DNA of 64,000 nucleotides from Rutpela maculata. Its lineage: Eukaryota; Arthropoda; Insecta; Coleoptera; Cerambycidae. Both the position numbers and the translations under genes were made by a program. Shown here one piece after another: positions 1 through 10,284 of this stretch. Where the stretch lies: contig OW386290.2 in NCBI GenBank assembly GCA_936432065.2, forward strand, positions 137,899,677 through 137,963,676. Direction: 5' to 3'. Numbering within the stretch: position 1 is the stretch's first letter; every line of letters starts with the position of its first letter. The notes under the pieces are model-generated. The model did no database searches, was not told the origin of the DNA, and was given only the letters and a program-made list of their open reading frames with translations.

Positions 1-390
1 ACCTTCACACCGTCGTGGAGTGGGCCACACAAGGTTTTAAAGAGATTGTCCAATGAAGTTTACCTCATTCACAAGGGGGTAACTTCGACGAGATTACATG
101 TCGATGCCATCAGGCCGGCACCTAAGGGAGACCCCGATGTTGAATTGGAATTGTCTGAAGAATCAGAAGATAGTCCGGATGAAATTCATCTTAGTGACGA
201 CGCTTCCTCATCAGACAATGAGATCGCGCCCAGGTCAGAGCGACGTAGCGATACCACACTAGTTCAAATCAATGTTCCCGCAAGTGCTCAAGATGAGCCG
301 GATGTAATAAGTCGAGATCCCGAAGATGCTCGAGATGAGCCAGATATAGAAGAGTCACCTCTAGATATTTCTGAGGTCGACCACGGCTAA
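1..390 (+). CDS. Ty3/gypsy-type Pol, C-terminal fragment (integrase tail)
   Basis: The reading frame is open from base 1 to a TAA at 388-390; its 5' part lies outside the window. The start of the fragment reads as the C-terminal tail of a Ty3/gypsy integrase: a W-S-G-P-H-K-V block, then R-L-S-N-E-V-Y-L-I and H-V-D-A-I-R-P, the usual end of the strand-transfer protein just before the chromodomain-like or linker tail. The remaining 80 or so residues are acidic and rich in Asp, Glu and Ser, with no recognisable domain. No Met is needed because this is an internal part of a polyprotein. The downstream polypurine tract and LTR support the assignment. It is the end of an old element copy, not a host gene. 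Confidence 0.75.
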   Translation, partial: TFTPSWSGPHKVLKRLSNEVYLIHKGVTSTRLHVDAIRPAPKGDPDVELELSEESEDSPDEIHLSDDASSSDNEIAPRSERRSDTTLVQINVPASAQDEPDVISRDPEDARDEPDIEESPLDISEVDHG

Positions 391-1688
391 TAGCCGTTTT
401 CGCTTTTTTTTATATTTTTTCTCAAAATTCTAAGTAGCGATTTTGACCTATATGCGGTCGAATCGAAAATTTAAAGTCTACTCCATGAGCAGACATGGAA
501 AGACGGCGAACCCGACGCAAGAGCGCGATCCGGTAAGCCTAGCTTCTCAAGAGCGAGAGCCGCCAAGTTCGAGTAATGGACGTAGGCATAAGTACGAATC
601 AGTACGAGTTTCGGAAGCTGTTTTTCTTATGCAAGAAGACAACTTCTATTTTAATCATTTTAAGTCAACAAAATTAACGTATACCCCAAATGGAAACTAC
701 GAGTTTCAGAAGCCGTTCTTCGCTCAAGAAGACGCTTCGATTTTTTTTTTTTTTTTTTACTTTTTTCACAAGTCGTGATGACCGCACGAGTATCGTAAGC
801 CGATTTAATCTACCTTACGAAGTAGAAACTACGAGTTTCAGAAGCCGTTCTTCGCTCAAGAAGACGCTTCGATTTTTTTTTTTTTTTTTTATACTTTTTT
901 CACAAGTCGTGATGACCGCACGAGTATCGTAAGCCGATTTAATCTACCTTACGAAGTAGAAACTACGAGACGAGTTTCAGAAGCCGTTCTTCGCTCAAGA
1001 AGACGCTTCAATTTTTTTTTTTTTTATACTTTTTTCACAAAGTAGTGATGACCGCACGAGTATCGTAAGCCGATTCAATCTACCTTACGAAGAACCAATT
1101 TCTAACCATTATAAGTTAACAAAATTCATGTTAGAAAAATATTTCATTAAAAACAACACATTGTGTTTGTTAGTCGACGCGTTCCAGTCGACGACTTGCT
1201 AAAAAGTCAATCTAGTTGCAGAACTGCATTTTCCATGTGCAAAAATGGAAAGATGACCCAGCCTGTCGCAAGGGCGCGGCATGGTGAAGTCTGGAACTCA
1301 AAGGCGAGGACCGTCCAAGCTGCGGCATGGAGATATAGACAGCCTCTTCTAGAAAGGACCGAAGTTAAGCAAGAGCGAGACCAAGGCAAAAAAGCGAGTG
1401 CAACGAATTAGTGAGAGTGGACGCTAATCAAAATTGTGCTACGCTTCGCTTCGCTTCGCACCTCGACGCGGGTGTAATTAAGTTGATAAAAATGTTGTAT
1501 CAACTTGTCGTATTGTTTAAAAAATGTATTTATTTTTAAGTTAGATAGGCGAATCAGCCGTCTGCCCCAATTAAGGCCGTTATTTTTAAAAACATCTGTA
1601 CCATAGGTCAGACCGTCAAATGAAGGCATACAGACATACAAGTGAATATGGAAATTAAAGGCAATCGATGAGTAGAAAAGATTCAACC
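391..1688 (+). other. Non-coding 3' internal region of the gypsy-type element
   Basis: The stretch between the Pol stop and the polypurine tract holds no convincing open frame. The short open frames here are low-complexity or repeat translations. No envelope-type gene is visible. Its main content is the 132-bp tandem repeat described separately. Confidence 0.6.
693..1092 (+). repeat. 132-bp tandem repeat, three copies
   Basis: Units start at 693, 825 and 959 (GAAACTACGAGTTTCAG...), spacing 132 and 134 bp. Each has a run of 14 to 20 T in the middle followed by CTTTTTTCACAAGT and ends in CTACCTTACGAAG. The copies differ mainly in T-run length and one small insertion, so the array is recent. 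It lies between Pol and the polypurine tract. Confidence 0.9.
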
Positions 1689-1700
1689 AAAGGAGGGGAG
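1689..1700 (+). promoter_or_regulatory. Polypurine tract (plus-strand primer site)
   Basis: The purine run AAAGGAGGGGAG ends directly at TGTTGTAGAA, the expected start of a 3' LTR. This is the position where plus-strand synthesis of an LTR retrotransposon begins. Confidence 0.65.
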
Positions 1701-3729
1701 TGTTGTAGAACTCTCCAAAATCGTCCTAAGTTGAAGACATAATCAAAATTCGACTTAGGCAAAAATTTCATTTAAAGACATTTTTGGGAGTCTGCAGAGG
1801 CGCAGATCAGTCCACAAGGACCGTTTTGGGTTCTATAAGGCGTTGGAAATGACCAGGCGAAAATTCGAAAAAACACCGAATTTTCACTTAGGAAAAATGT
1901 TTTTGGTTCAGAATATCAGAGTAGAAGTATATAATGACAAAGATTTATGAATAGTATACTTTTTCAAAGGTACCATAAATTGGACTTTGAAAAATAATAT
2001 TTTTGGAAGGGCGTCAAAATTTGGCCCAGGAATCGATTTATCGAAAGTACGCCAAAGTTTCACTTGCAGACTAATTTTTCAAAACTGCGTTGAAATTTGG
2101 CTTGAAGATCGATTTTTCAAAAGTACGCCAAAATTTCACCCGCAGATTAACTTTTCAAAAGTACCTTGAAATTTGGCTTGAAAATCAATTTTTCAAAAGT
2201 ACGCCAAAATTTCACCCGCGGATTAACTTTTCAAAAGTACCTTGAAATTTGGCTTGAAAATCGATTTTTCAAAAGTACGCCAAAATTTCACCCGCAGATT
2301 AGTTTTTCAAAAGTACCTTGAAATTTGGCTCGAAAATCGATTTTTCAAAAGTACGCTAAAATTGGTCTTAAACTGGATTTTTCAAAAGTACCACGAAGTC
2401 AGTTTAAAAAGTACCACGAAAATATACTTTAAATTATTTTTTATTTTTTATTCCTCAACCAAAGACATTGACCTTTGAGGTACGATCATTGAAAGCCCAA
2501 TTCTAAAGTATGAGCATAAAATTTTAACGATGCACTGCATCCAAAAGGCAAAATAGAAGATTTTGTCAAAGCCGGCGTAGTGCCGATAAGCAAAAATTGA
2601 TAAAAATCAATGCACATGTACAAGGCCGGTTTCTCGCATGGAAAGAGTTTGGATTGACCCAGCGGCTCGCAATTTGGTCGAGCGCGTTGAGTAGTCCAGA
2701 CAAAGCGATGGTAGAAAAGCCAATAACGGGGCTTTTCAAATGACAAAGTTATAGAGGAAAACGCCTTGTGCATAAAAATCCAAAAATTCAATTTTGCCTA
2801 ATAGTCGCTCGAAGGTGAGACGCTGCCAAATCGATATTATTAATCGACTGTGATAAGGGTTAGTAAGTCGTGGACTGATCGAACGCCACTCAACTTATGC
2901 AGTAATAAGTCCTCTGAATGTGTTTGAGTACGTGAATTTCCACGATACAAGAACTTTAAAGCTAGGTAGTCTCTAGCGAAACTAAATTCATTTAGTAAAA
3001 CTTTTTTAAGTTAATTTCAGTCAGCCTTAATTATTCATTTACCCAGAGTCTGAAATGATTCTAAAAGCTCGCATTTTGATTCTGAGAAGGTACGTATGAA
3101 TCTTTTCTACCTAATCGATCGTTAGCGCGAGCGCTCTCGCTTGTATGGTCTGAAAGTCACTACCTTGATTGGGGAAGGCACGATTCTTTCTTGAGAATTT
3201 TGTATAACCAATTCTGTTAAATAAACGGATTCTTTGAACTAATGTTTCTTAATTGATCTTGAGGCCTGTTGACGGTCTATAATCCCTGGAACTTTCGTAT
3301 AGAAAACCGGATGTGTCGAGTTAATTCGCATTAACGTTCGACCTTCTGGTTGTTTTACGGAGGTTCGATAGGGATTTTTTTATGCGTTTTTTGAGAAATA
3401 TATTCCGTTATTAATGGACCAAAACGCGATTTTCGCGTACCAAAACTAATCCCTCCGCAGAGAAATTCTTCGGTTGGGATTTTTTTATGCAAAAATTCAG
3501 GAAATTAAGAGGTGCCTAAACCCCTAACGAGGGAATTCGGGTCCAGAGAGAGCGTAGTTTCCGATCTGTGGTAGTGCAGCCTTGGTCCCGCTTTTCGGCT
3601 ACCGAAGTCATCTTATCTCGAACCCGCCTGGGAGGTAGAAGAACGGGGTAATACGCGACTGGCGCCCCCTGAGAAATAAATTGGTGTCGCGTCATTTGAC
3701 GCCCGGTAGTGCGTTCTTCTACACGAACA
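1701..3729 (+). mobile_element. 3' LTR of the gypsy-type element (right end approximate)
   Basis: The left end TGTTGTAGAA follows the polypurine tract. The right end is proposed at TTCTACACGAACA (3717-3729), because its reverse complement TGTTCGTGTAGAA resembles the left end, giving short inverted termini of the TG...CA form. The length would be about 2.0 kb, which is long. An AATAAA lies at about 3219. A TGGCGCC motif near 3659, which resembles a primer-binding site, falls inside this span, so an earlier right end near 3655 cannot be excluded. The 5' LTR and target duplication lie outside the window, so the boundary cannot be tested here. Confidence 0.5.
1975..2410 (+). repeat. 76-bp tandem repeat inside the LTR, about five units
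   Basis: The motif CGCCAAAATTTCACCCGC recurs at 2050, 2126, 2202 and 2278, with a last degenerate unit at 2354, exactly 76 bp apart each time. Each unit contains two TTTTTCAAAAGTAC half-motifs, so the unit is itself a diverged dimer of about 38 bp. The open frames across it are by-products. Confidence 0.9.
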
Positions 3730-4150
3730 CCGGATTCAGACTCAGTGACCCCAAAAACCTATGTGTGAATTTTTTCAGATTTTTTCAACCACCTTTTCTT
3801 AGTTTGACCTTCAAATGACCTTGAAATTGACGTGGTGGAGGTTAACCGGCATCGGATATAGACTCAGCAACTCAAAAAACCTTTACAAAAATTTTTTCAG
3901 ATTTTTTACTGTTTTTCTCAAATTAATCTTGAAATGACCTCCGGATGCCTTTTAAGGGTAAGCGAACACCGGATTCGGACTCAGCGACCCCAAAAACCTG
4001 TGTGAATTTTTTCAGATTTTTGACCTTCAAATGACTTTGAACCTGACGTGATAGAGCTTAACCGTCCTCGGCATCGGAATTAGCGACCCCAAAAACCCCT
4101 GGGTATCTAGGTAGAGTCCGGTGTATTTTCTCAAACTAAATGTTGACCCG
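3730..4150 (+). repeat. Degenerate tandem repeat of about 115 bp
   Basis: Four diverged units carry a core CAGACTCAGCGACCCCAAAAA, then TTTTTTCAGATTTTT and, in most, CTTCAAATGACCTTGAA. They begin near 3724, 3844, 3964 and 4064. The units differ a great deal, so the array is old. No coding potential. Confidence 0.7.
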
Positions 4151-4419
4151 TGTAATTAATAATTAGTACGAATGTTATTGTGGAAAATAGAGTAGCATAG
4201 ATTTTTTTATTTTTCAGTATGTTGTACCGATTAAAAGTATTTCATAAAAATATATGTTATAGAACACTAAATGATAAATTATTTAAAAAAAATTGGTGGG
4301 TGTTCCTAATGCAGAAGTGTCAAAAAAAATTTTTTGAAAAATAAAAAAATTAAAAAAACATATTTCTTTGAAGAATAATAACCTAATTACTTCCACATCC
4401 AGTGGAAGGATAGTAACGA
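4151..4419. other. AT-rich stretch without a gene
   Basis: I see no gene or clear repeat here. Near its end is TTACTTCCACATCC, the reverse complement of the GGATGTGGAAGTA found at the right ends of the related repeats at about 7212 and 30225. It may therefore be one inverted end of the dispersed element that follows. Confidence 0.4.
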
Positions 4420-5110
4420 CAAAAAAATTTTTAAAAATTTTTATTGTTCAAATAGGCTTAAAATGTCATGAAAAGTCGAGATTTTAAGTTTGAGCGAAAA
4501 AAAAATTTCTGTCTGTCTGTCGGTCTGTCTGTCGGTCTGTCTGTCGGTCTGTCTGTCGGTCTGTCTGTCGGTCTGTCTGTCGGTCTGTCTGTCGGTCTGT
4601 CTGTCGGTCTGTCTGTCGGTTTGTCTGTCGGTCTGTCTGTCTGTCTGTAACTTTTTTTTGTGCGCACGTTTACTCTGGAACCGTTTAAGATATTGACTTG
4701 AAATTTGGTACACATATGTACTTTAACGAGATCTTGAACTAGATTATATTTTCATCTTGTTCCGTCGAAGGGTTGGGGGGTAAATTGGGGTAAATTTGGG
4801 GTAAATGGGTAAATCAAGCAGGTAAGAGTCCATAAAATTGGTATTTAGTATACAAAAGAGAAGCTAAGGTCTCAAAAAATTTTTTGGCATTAGCCACCCC
4901 CATTACCACCCTCACCCACTTATTAAAGGGGATGAAAAAAAAAAAATGTGATTTAGTGTGTGTACAAGAACCAAAAGCTTCAAAATATTTTTTTACTTCA
5001 TCCACCCCCAGTACCAACCCTCTACCACCACCCCCACCCCCACTACCGATGTAGCATATCGTTTTATAGGTTTTTGGTGTAGACGATTTCAAATATTATG
5101 TTGTTAAAGT
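4420..5110 (+). repeat. Dispersed repeat A, copy 1
   Basis: This is one of three related copies in the window (others at about 6610-7252 and 29483-30262). Shared landmarks in order: AAAAATTTTTAAAAATTTTT, ATAGGCTTAAAATGTC, a CTGTCTGTC run, CGTTTACTCTGGAACCG, CTTTAACGAGATCT, GGGGTAAATTGGGGTAAAT, AAGCAGGTAAGAGTCCAT, a C-rich CCACCCCCAC segment and CAAATATTAT. No protein is recognisable; the open frames are simple-sequence translations. A TIR-like GGATGTGGAAGTA at the ends of other copies suggests a non-autonomous DNA element. Confidence 0.75.
4508..4650 (+). repeat. Microsatellite (CTGTCTGTCGGT)n
   Basis: About eleven 12-bp units, in turn made of CTGT/CGGT tetranucleotides. It lies inside dispersed repeat A at the point where copy 3 (29573-29590) has only a few CTGT/CTGC units, so this is an expansion specific to this copy. 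Confidence 0.95.
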
Positions 5111-5111
5111 T

Positions 5112-6490
5112 ACCTCGAGTAGTATGGATACGCAGTGGCTTTCCTCGACTACTATGGATGCGCAGTAGGTTTCCCCCGAGTATTATGGATGCGCAGTGGC
5201 GTTCCTCGAATATTTTGGATGCGCAGTGACTTTTTTCGAGTATTATAGATCGCAGTAGGTTACCTCAAGTAGTATGGATGCGAGTGGGTTACTTTAAGTA
5301 GAATGGATGCGCAGTAGGTTACCACGAGTAGTATGGATGCGCAGTGGCTTTTCTCGACTACTATGGATGCGCAGTAAGTTTCCCCAAGTATTATGGATGC
5401 GCAGTAGCTTTCCTCGAATATTTTGGATGCGCAGTGACTTTTTTCGAGTTTTATTGATCGCAGTAGGTTACCTCAAGTAGTAAGGATGCGCAGTGGGTTA
5501 CTTTAAGTAGTATGGATGCGCAGTGGCTTTCCTCGAGTACAGTGGATGCGCAGTAGGTTACCACGAGTAGTATGGATGCGTAGTGGCTTTTTTCGACTAC
5601 TATGGATGCGCAGTAGGTTTCCCCGAGTATTATGGATGCGCAGTGGCTTTCCTCGAATATTTTGGATGCGCAGTGACTTTTTTCTAGTATTATAGATCGC
5701 AGTAGGTTACCTCAAGTAGTATGGATGCGCAGTGGGTTACTTTAAGTAGTATGAATGCGCAGTGGCTTTCCTCGAGTACAATGGATGCGCAGTAGGTTAC
5801 CACGAGTAGTATGGATGCGTAGTGGCTTTTTTCGACTACTATGGATGCGCAGTAGGTTTCCCCGAGTATTATGGATGCGCAGTGGCTTTCCTCGAATATT
5901 TTGGATGCGCAGTGACTTTTTTCTAGTATTATAGATCGCAGTAGGTTACCTCAAGTAGTATGGATGCGCAGTGGGTTACTTTAAGTAGTATGGATGCGCA
6001 GTGGCTTTCCTCGAGTACGATGGATGCGCAGTAGGTTACCACGAGTAGTATGGATGCATAGTGGCTTTTCTCGACTACTATGGATGCACAGCAGGTTTCT
6101 CCGAGTATTATGGATGCGCAGTGGCTTTCCTCGAATATTTTGGATGCGCAGTGACTTTTTGGAGTATTATAGATCGCAGTAGGTTACCTCAACTAGTATG
6201 GATGCGCAGTGGGTTACTTTAAGTAGTATGGATGCGCAGTGGCTTTCCTCGAGTACAATGGATGCGCAGTAGGTTACCACGAGTAGTATGGATGCGCAGT
6301 GGCTTTTCTCGATTGCTATAGATGCGCAGTAAGTTACCTCAAGTGATATGGATGCGCAGTGGGTTTCCTCGAGTAAAATGAATGCGAGTGGGTTACTTCA
6401 AGAAGTATGGATACGCAGTGGCTTTACTCGAGTAAATTGGATGCACAGTGGGTTACCTTGAGTAGTGTGGATGCGTAGTAGGTTTCCTCA
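5112..6490 (+). repeat. 30-bp satellite with a 239-bp higher-order repeat
   Basis: The basic unit is about 30 bp with the core ATGGATGCGCAGTGG flanked by TTTCCTCGAGTA-like spacers. Eight variants follow one another in fixed order, and the set repeats: the marker CACGAGTAGTATGG occurs at 5323, 5562, 5801, 6040 and 6278, so the period is 239, 239, 239 and 238 bp. The outer units, especially after 6320, are more degenerate. It is bounded on both sides by dispersed repeat A. Open frames of W-M-R-S type across it are repeat translations. Confidence 0.95.
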
Positions 6491-6609
6491 AAGAAAGTAG
6501 TAGAGGCTTTACTTCTATCGTGTAGTTTACGGCACACAACGATTTTTTATATCTTTGTCTTGCCATTTTCTGTGTATTAGTTTGACATTCAGTTGAAGTA
6601 TATTAACGC

Positions 6610-7252
6610 AAAAAAAATTTTTGGAAATTTTCATTGTTTAAATAGGCTTAGAATATCAGGAAACGTCAATATTTTAAGTCTGAGCAAAATGAATTTGTCT
6701 GTTGCGTCAGTCTGTCTGTTAGTCTTGTATCATTTTGGTGCCCACGATTACTCTGGACGCGTTTAAGATATTCACTTAAAATATGGCACACGTATGTTTT
6801 TTAACGAGATCTGGAACTGGATTATTTTTGATCTTATTCCGTTGCAGAGTTGAAGGGTAAATTGGGGTAAATGGTAAATAATTAAATCAAGCAAGTAAGA
6901 GTCCATGAAATTGGTATTTAGTAAATATAAGAGGAGCTAAGGCCTCAAAAAAAGGCATTATCCATCCATATTACCACCCCCACCCTATTATTAAAGGTGG
7001 TGAAAAAATAGTGTGATTTAGTGTGTGTACAAGAGCCAAAGTCATCAAGAATTTTTTTCACTTCTTTCACCCCCACCTCTATTACAGATGTGGCATATAA
7101 TTTTATGGGGTTTTGGGGTACATGATTTCAAATATTATACCATTAAAGTTCCATAAACAATTATTTCCACGTAGTGGAGTGCAAATATAGTATTTTGTTG
7201 TAAGAGACTTGGATGTGGAAGTAGTGATTCCTTGGGCAGCGGTTTTTACTAG
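6610..7252 (+). repeat. Dispersed repeat A, copy 2
   Basis: It carries the same landmarks as copy 1 (AAATTTTTGGAAATTTTCATTG, CGATTACTCTGGACGCG, TTTAACGAGATCT, GGGGTAAATGGTAAAT, CCACCCCCACC, CAAATATTAT) but has hardly any CTGT array. It ends with CCATAAACAATTATTTCCACG and GACTTGGATGTGGAAGTAGTGATTCC, also found at the end of copy 3. No gene. Confidence 0.7.
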
Positions 7253-7525
7253 ACAATAATAATTTTTAAGTGCTTGTAATGTATTTGTAGGTCTTCAGAA
7301 CAAATAATCTGTATTTGTGCTACTTCTTTCTTCAGCAGCGCAGGACAGTCGAATATTTAGGTTACACAAGTGTTTTCAACCGTACACATATTTTCTACTC
7401 GCTTCAGTCAAACGTAATTTAAAAAATTTTTCTGGTAATAAATCATTAATAGTTGCTTAGGATGAGAGTATAACTGAATTTTTTATTATCAACTTTGCTC
7501 GATTTTAACGTTTATTAATCTTTAC
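7253..7525. other. AT-rich stretch upstream of the RDH 5' exon
   Basis: No gene is visible. It ends in the pyrimidine-rich ATTAATCTTTACAG, a good 3' splice site, so it is best read as the end of an intron behind a non-coding first exon located further left. Confidence 0.45.
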
Positions 7526-7669
7526 AGATATCAAATTGTACGTCACTAATACTTGGAGATTTCATCCTCGGACCGATGGCGATGCGGTGAGGACTACTCG
7601 TTATTCACAGATAGACGAACTTAGTCAAATAGAAACGCTCATCACAATCATAACGGTGTCAGCGTCAGC
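7526..7669 (+). other. 5' untranslated part of the first RDH coding exon
   Basis: It starts after the acceptor TTTACAG at 7519-7525 and runs to the ATG at 7670. An open frame crosses it in another phase but matches nothing. The upstream non-coding exon and promoter were not identified. Confidence 0.5.
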
Positions 7670-7787
7670 ATGGGATTGTTTAGTGCGACTTGTACATCTC
7701 TCGCAAGATTGGATGGCAAAACGGCTGTTGTGACTGGATCAAACACCGGAATAGGAAAATGTACCGTCAAAGACTTCTTTTTAAGAG
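7670..7787 (+). CDS. Retinol dehydrogenase-like SDR, coding exon 1
   Basis: This is the first of four exons of a classical short-chain dehydrogenase/reductase of the RDH11-14 type, which oxidises or reduces retinoid or other lipid alcohols and aldehydes with NADP(H), usually on membranes. Exon 1 begins at ATG 7670 (MGLFSATCTSLARLDGK...) and carries beta-1 and the dinucleotide motif TGSNTGIG. It ends in the codons for F-L-R followed by one base. The four exons total 930 nt, so the protein is 309 residues, normal for the family (about 300-330), and all junctions are phase 1. Odd point: to keep frame the exon must end at G7787, but the next bases are GA, not GT. The nearest GT (7792) would shift the frame. 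So the donor is either a rare GA-AG site, a mutation or an assembly error. Confidence 0.85.
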
Positions 7788-8202
7788 GAAAGTACCATTT
7801 TTTTTATTATTTAGACTTTAGTTTTATATTTAAGTAAAATTTAGGCGAGATGAAAAATATTATTTGAGAAACATCGTGGATCTTTCTAACATTTAGTTAA
7901 TGAGGGTCAAATTACTCAATATTGTGTCAATGTGTTTTATTATTTAAGATCAAGGAAGTTACGAATATAATAAATCAATAGATAATAAAATTAGTACACT
8001 ACTTATATTGTGCAAGTCATAGATTCAGAAATTGATCTTTTTTTTTAATGGCTCGTACAAATAATAAATTCGATGCTTAAGAAACAATACCTCTTATCTC
8101 CAAATTAGCAATTTTACAGGAGACGAGAAAAACTAATTTCTCTTCTCAATATGTATGAAACCTACGTGTAATTTTTTTCTTTAATCATTGATTCTTTTAA
8201 GT

Positions 8203-8415
8203 AGAGTTTTAAGTATCAATATTAATCTTGGAGATATCTACTATTAAGAACTGTTTGACATAGGAGTGGACATCAATTTAAATACAAAAAAAACAACAAA
8301 TTTTAGCAAAAATTCAGATAAGAGAAGCGAGTTTTAGGTGTCAATATTAATCTTGGAGATACCAGCTATTAGGAATTATTGCACATAAGAGTGGACATCA
8401 ATTTAAAATTCCAAA
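8203..8415 (+). repeat. Two-copy tandem duplication, period about 127 bp
   Basis: GAGTTTTAAGTATCAATATT... at 8203 and GAGTTTTAGGTGTCAATATT... at 8330 share AATCTTGGAGATA, a CTATTA(A/G)GAA block and GAGTGGACATCAATTTAAA. The copies differ by roughly one base in ten. No coding potential. Confidence 0.8.
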
Positions 8416-9504
8416 CCAAATTTTGGCAAAAATTTTCTACTATCATAGTATTTTCAATCTTATATGACTAAAAATAAAAGTATGGGAATTTCATCAACGG
8501 TGATTTTACCTTCAAAAATAACGATTTTTCGGGACTAGCCAAAAATTAGTCTATCCCCTACAGAATTTCCTCAGAAATCTGAAAAAAATAGTGTTGACCA
8601 CTCAAAACGGTGGCTTTAATTGTTATTTAACCTATTGTAAACAAAATGAATTTTGCAACTTAGTTTTTTGCTTATATCGTCGCTTTTAAAGATCGTAGAA
8701 AACGTTCGACCCGTCAATTTCTTCGTCATAGGCCTATGAGATACCCAAAGAACGAATCTTTTATTGTTAATAACATTTGATGGCAAAAAACTGAAAAAAT
8801 TGATTTTTTCGATCCACGAAATTTGAAGAACTGTAAAAACAAATGTAAAATCTGTATGTTAATGATATTATGAGAAATAGTACATATTTTTACCCTTAAT
8901 AAAATGCACTTTGTCTCGTTGCAAAATATGAATTATTTTTTTTGCAATTAATTTATAAGAAGAAAATTCAAGCTGAATTCAAATCAAACAGAATATTGCA
9001 AAAAAAATTAATTTGCGATTTACGCAAAAAATCAATTTTGCAACTTAAACAAATGTAAATATCTCAATGGATATTGCATAAAATTTATTGCAACCAACGG
9101 CGTTTCAATTGTCATAAAAAACACGAATTTAAAAAAGAGACAAAATTGTGCTCCGATGCTTTGGAGCCGAGATATGAAGAATTCACGTTTTTTGCGATTA
9201 CGGCGAAATTTGAAAATATCCACTGAGAGAAAAATCTATAGCCTTTATTAAAAATTTAATAACCCTTGCACATAACTTCAATTAAATAGGGGACAGCTAC
9301 AGTTATTAAAGTCATCTTACTACAGTGGTTTAATAATCGTTATTAAAGATCAATGACATTCCTATTCTGATGTTTGTATTACCACTAGTTGTGTACTTTT
9401 GTTATAGTTATTAAATACTTTATCTACCATTGCAAATTTAACAACTAGTCACTATCATCTTATATAATCAATTTAATAGGGCGTCTTATAAGCATCACAA
9501 AATG

Positions 9505-9794
9505 CAAGGGCGGATCCAGGGGGAGGGGGCAGTAGGGGCAATTGCCCCCCCCCCGAGAAAAGTATTTGTTACGTTTTCAAGACGATAAATTTTTTTCAGG
9601 TTCCGAGGGGAGCGAAAAATTTTTTTACATTTTTAATAGGATTACCTGTGGAGGTGAAAAATTTTTTTTTGGATTTTCATTTGCACCCCCCCCCCCCCCC
9701 ATGAGGCGATAACATTTTTTTAGATTCCGAGGCGAAAAATTTTTTTTGTAGATGTTAGTGCCCCCCCCCAGTAACCTTTCTGGATCCGCCCTTG
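9505..9794. mobile_element. MITE of 290 bp with 8-bp target duplication (hAT type)
   Basis: The terminal inverted repeats are CAAGGGCGGATCCAG (left) and CTGGATCCGCCCTTG (right), perfect over 15 bp. The flanks ACAAAATG (9497-9504) and ACAAGATG (9795-9802) form an 8-bp target duplication with one mismatch, typical of hAT elements. The inside has runs of C and G and several AAATTTTTTT tracts and encodes nothing. It is a non-autonomous element in RDH intron 1. Confidence 0.9.
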
Positions 9795-10284
9795 ACAAGA
9801 TGACTTTACAGTTTGTATTAGATAGCTTCATTAATTTACCTAAATCATGGAATTGCAACTATTTAATTAATATAATTAAATCGCCTAATAATGTCATGTG
9901 TGTTAATAATTATCAACACTATTATTGATATGACCTAGAAATTACGTTTAATTGAGTGGGGCTTAGACTTCTATGTTGATGCATTCGAAGGTAAGAACAT
10001 TTTTAATTTTAGATAATTATTAAGTATAGGTAACGTATACAATGCGTCCATATAGACATACATTCATTTTTAGATAAACGCATGACTTTCTTGAAAATTC
10101 CTGAAGCAGGTCGATTTTTTATTTTAACTTGAGGTATATTTGAATGACATTTCAATAAACAGGACAATTCGCATTGGAGTAATGACATTATCGACATTTT
10201 TTTATAATAGAACACCCTATATATTTATTAATCATTTTTAGAATCAACATAAAAACTAATTTCAAAAGTGTATAACACGTAGCC

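Noticed and set aside
443..932. Two overlapping frames with runs of Phe, considered as a possible envelope-type or accessory gene
   Set aside because: They translate the 132-bp tandem repeat with its T run; no signal peptide or domain.
3640..3680. TGGCGCC as a retrotransposon primer-binding site, which would imply a 5' LTR rather than a 3' LTR
   Set aside because: The upstream Pol end and polypurine tract show that this is the 3' LTR. The motif falls inside or just after it and may be chance. It is kept as a reason for the uncertain right border.
4441..4715. Open frames of T-D-R-Q, T-D-R-P and L-S-V-G/C type on both strands
   Set aside because: Products of the CTGT/CGGT tetranucleotide array inside dispersed repeat A.
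5994..6182. Open frame of W-M-R-S-G-F type
   Set aside because: It follows the 30-bp satellite period, since 30 is a multiple of three; not a gene.
5100..6500. CRISPR-like array because of regular 30-bp repeats
   Set aside because: There are no unique spacers, the repeats are continuous and degenerate, and the context is a eukaryotic genome.
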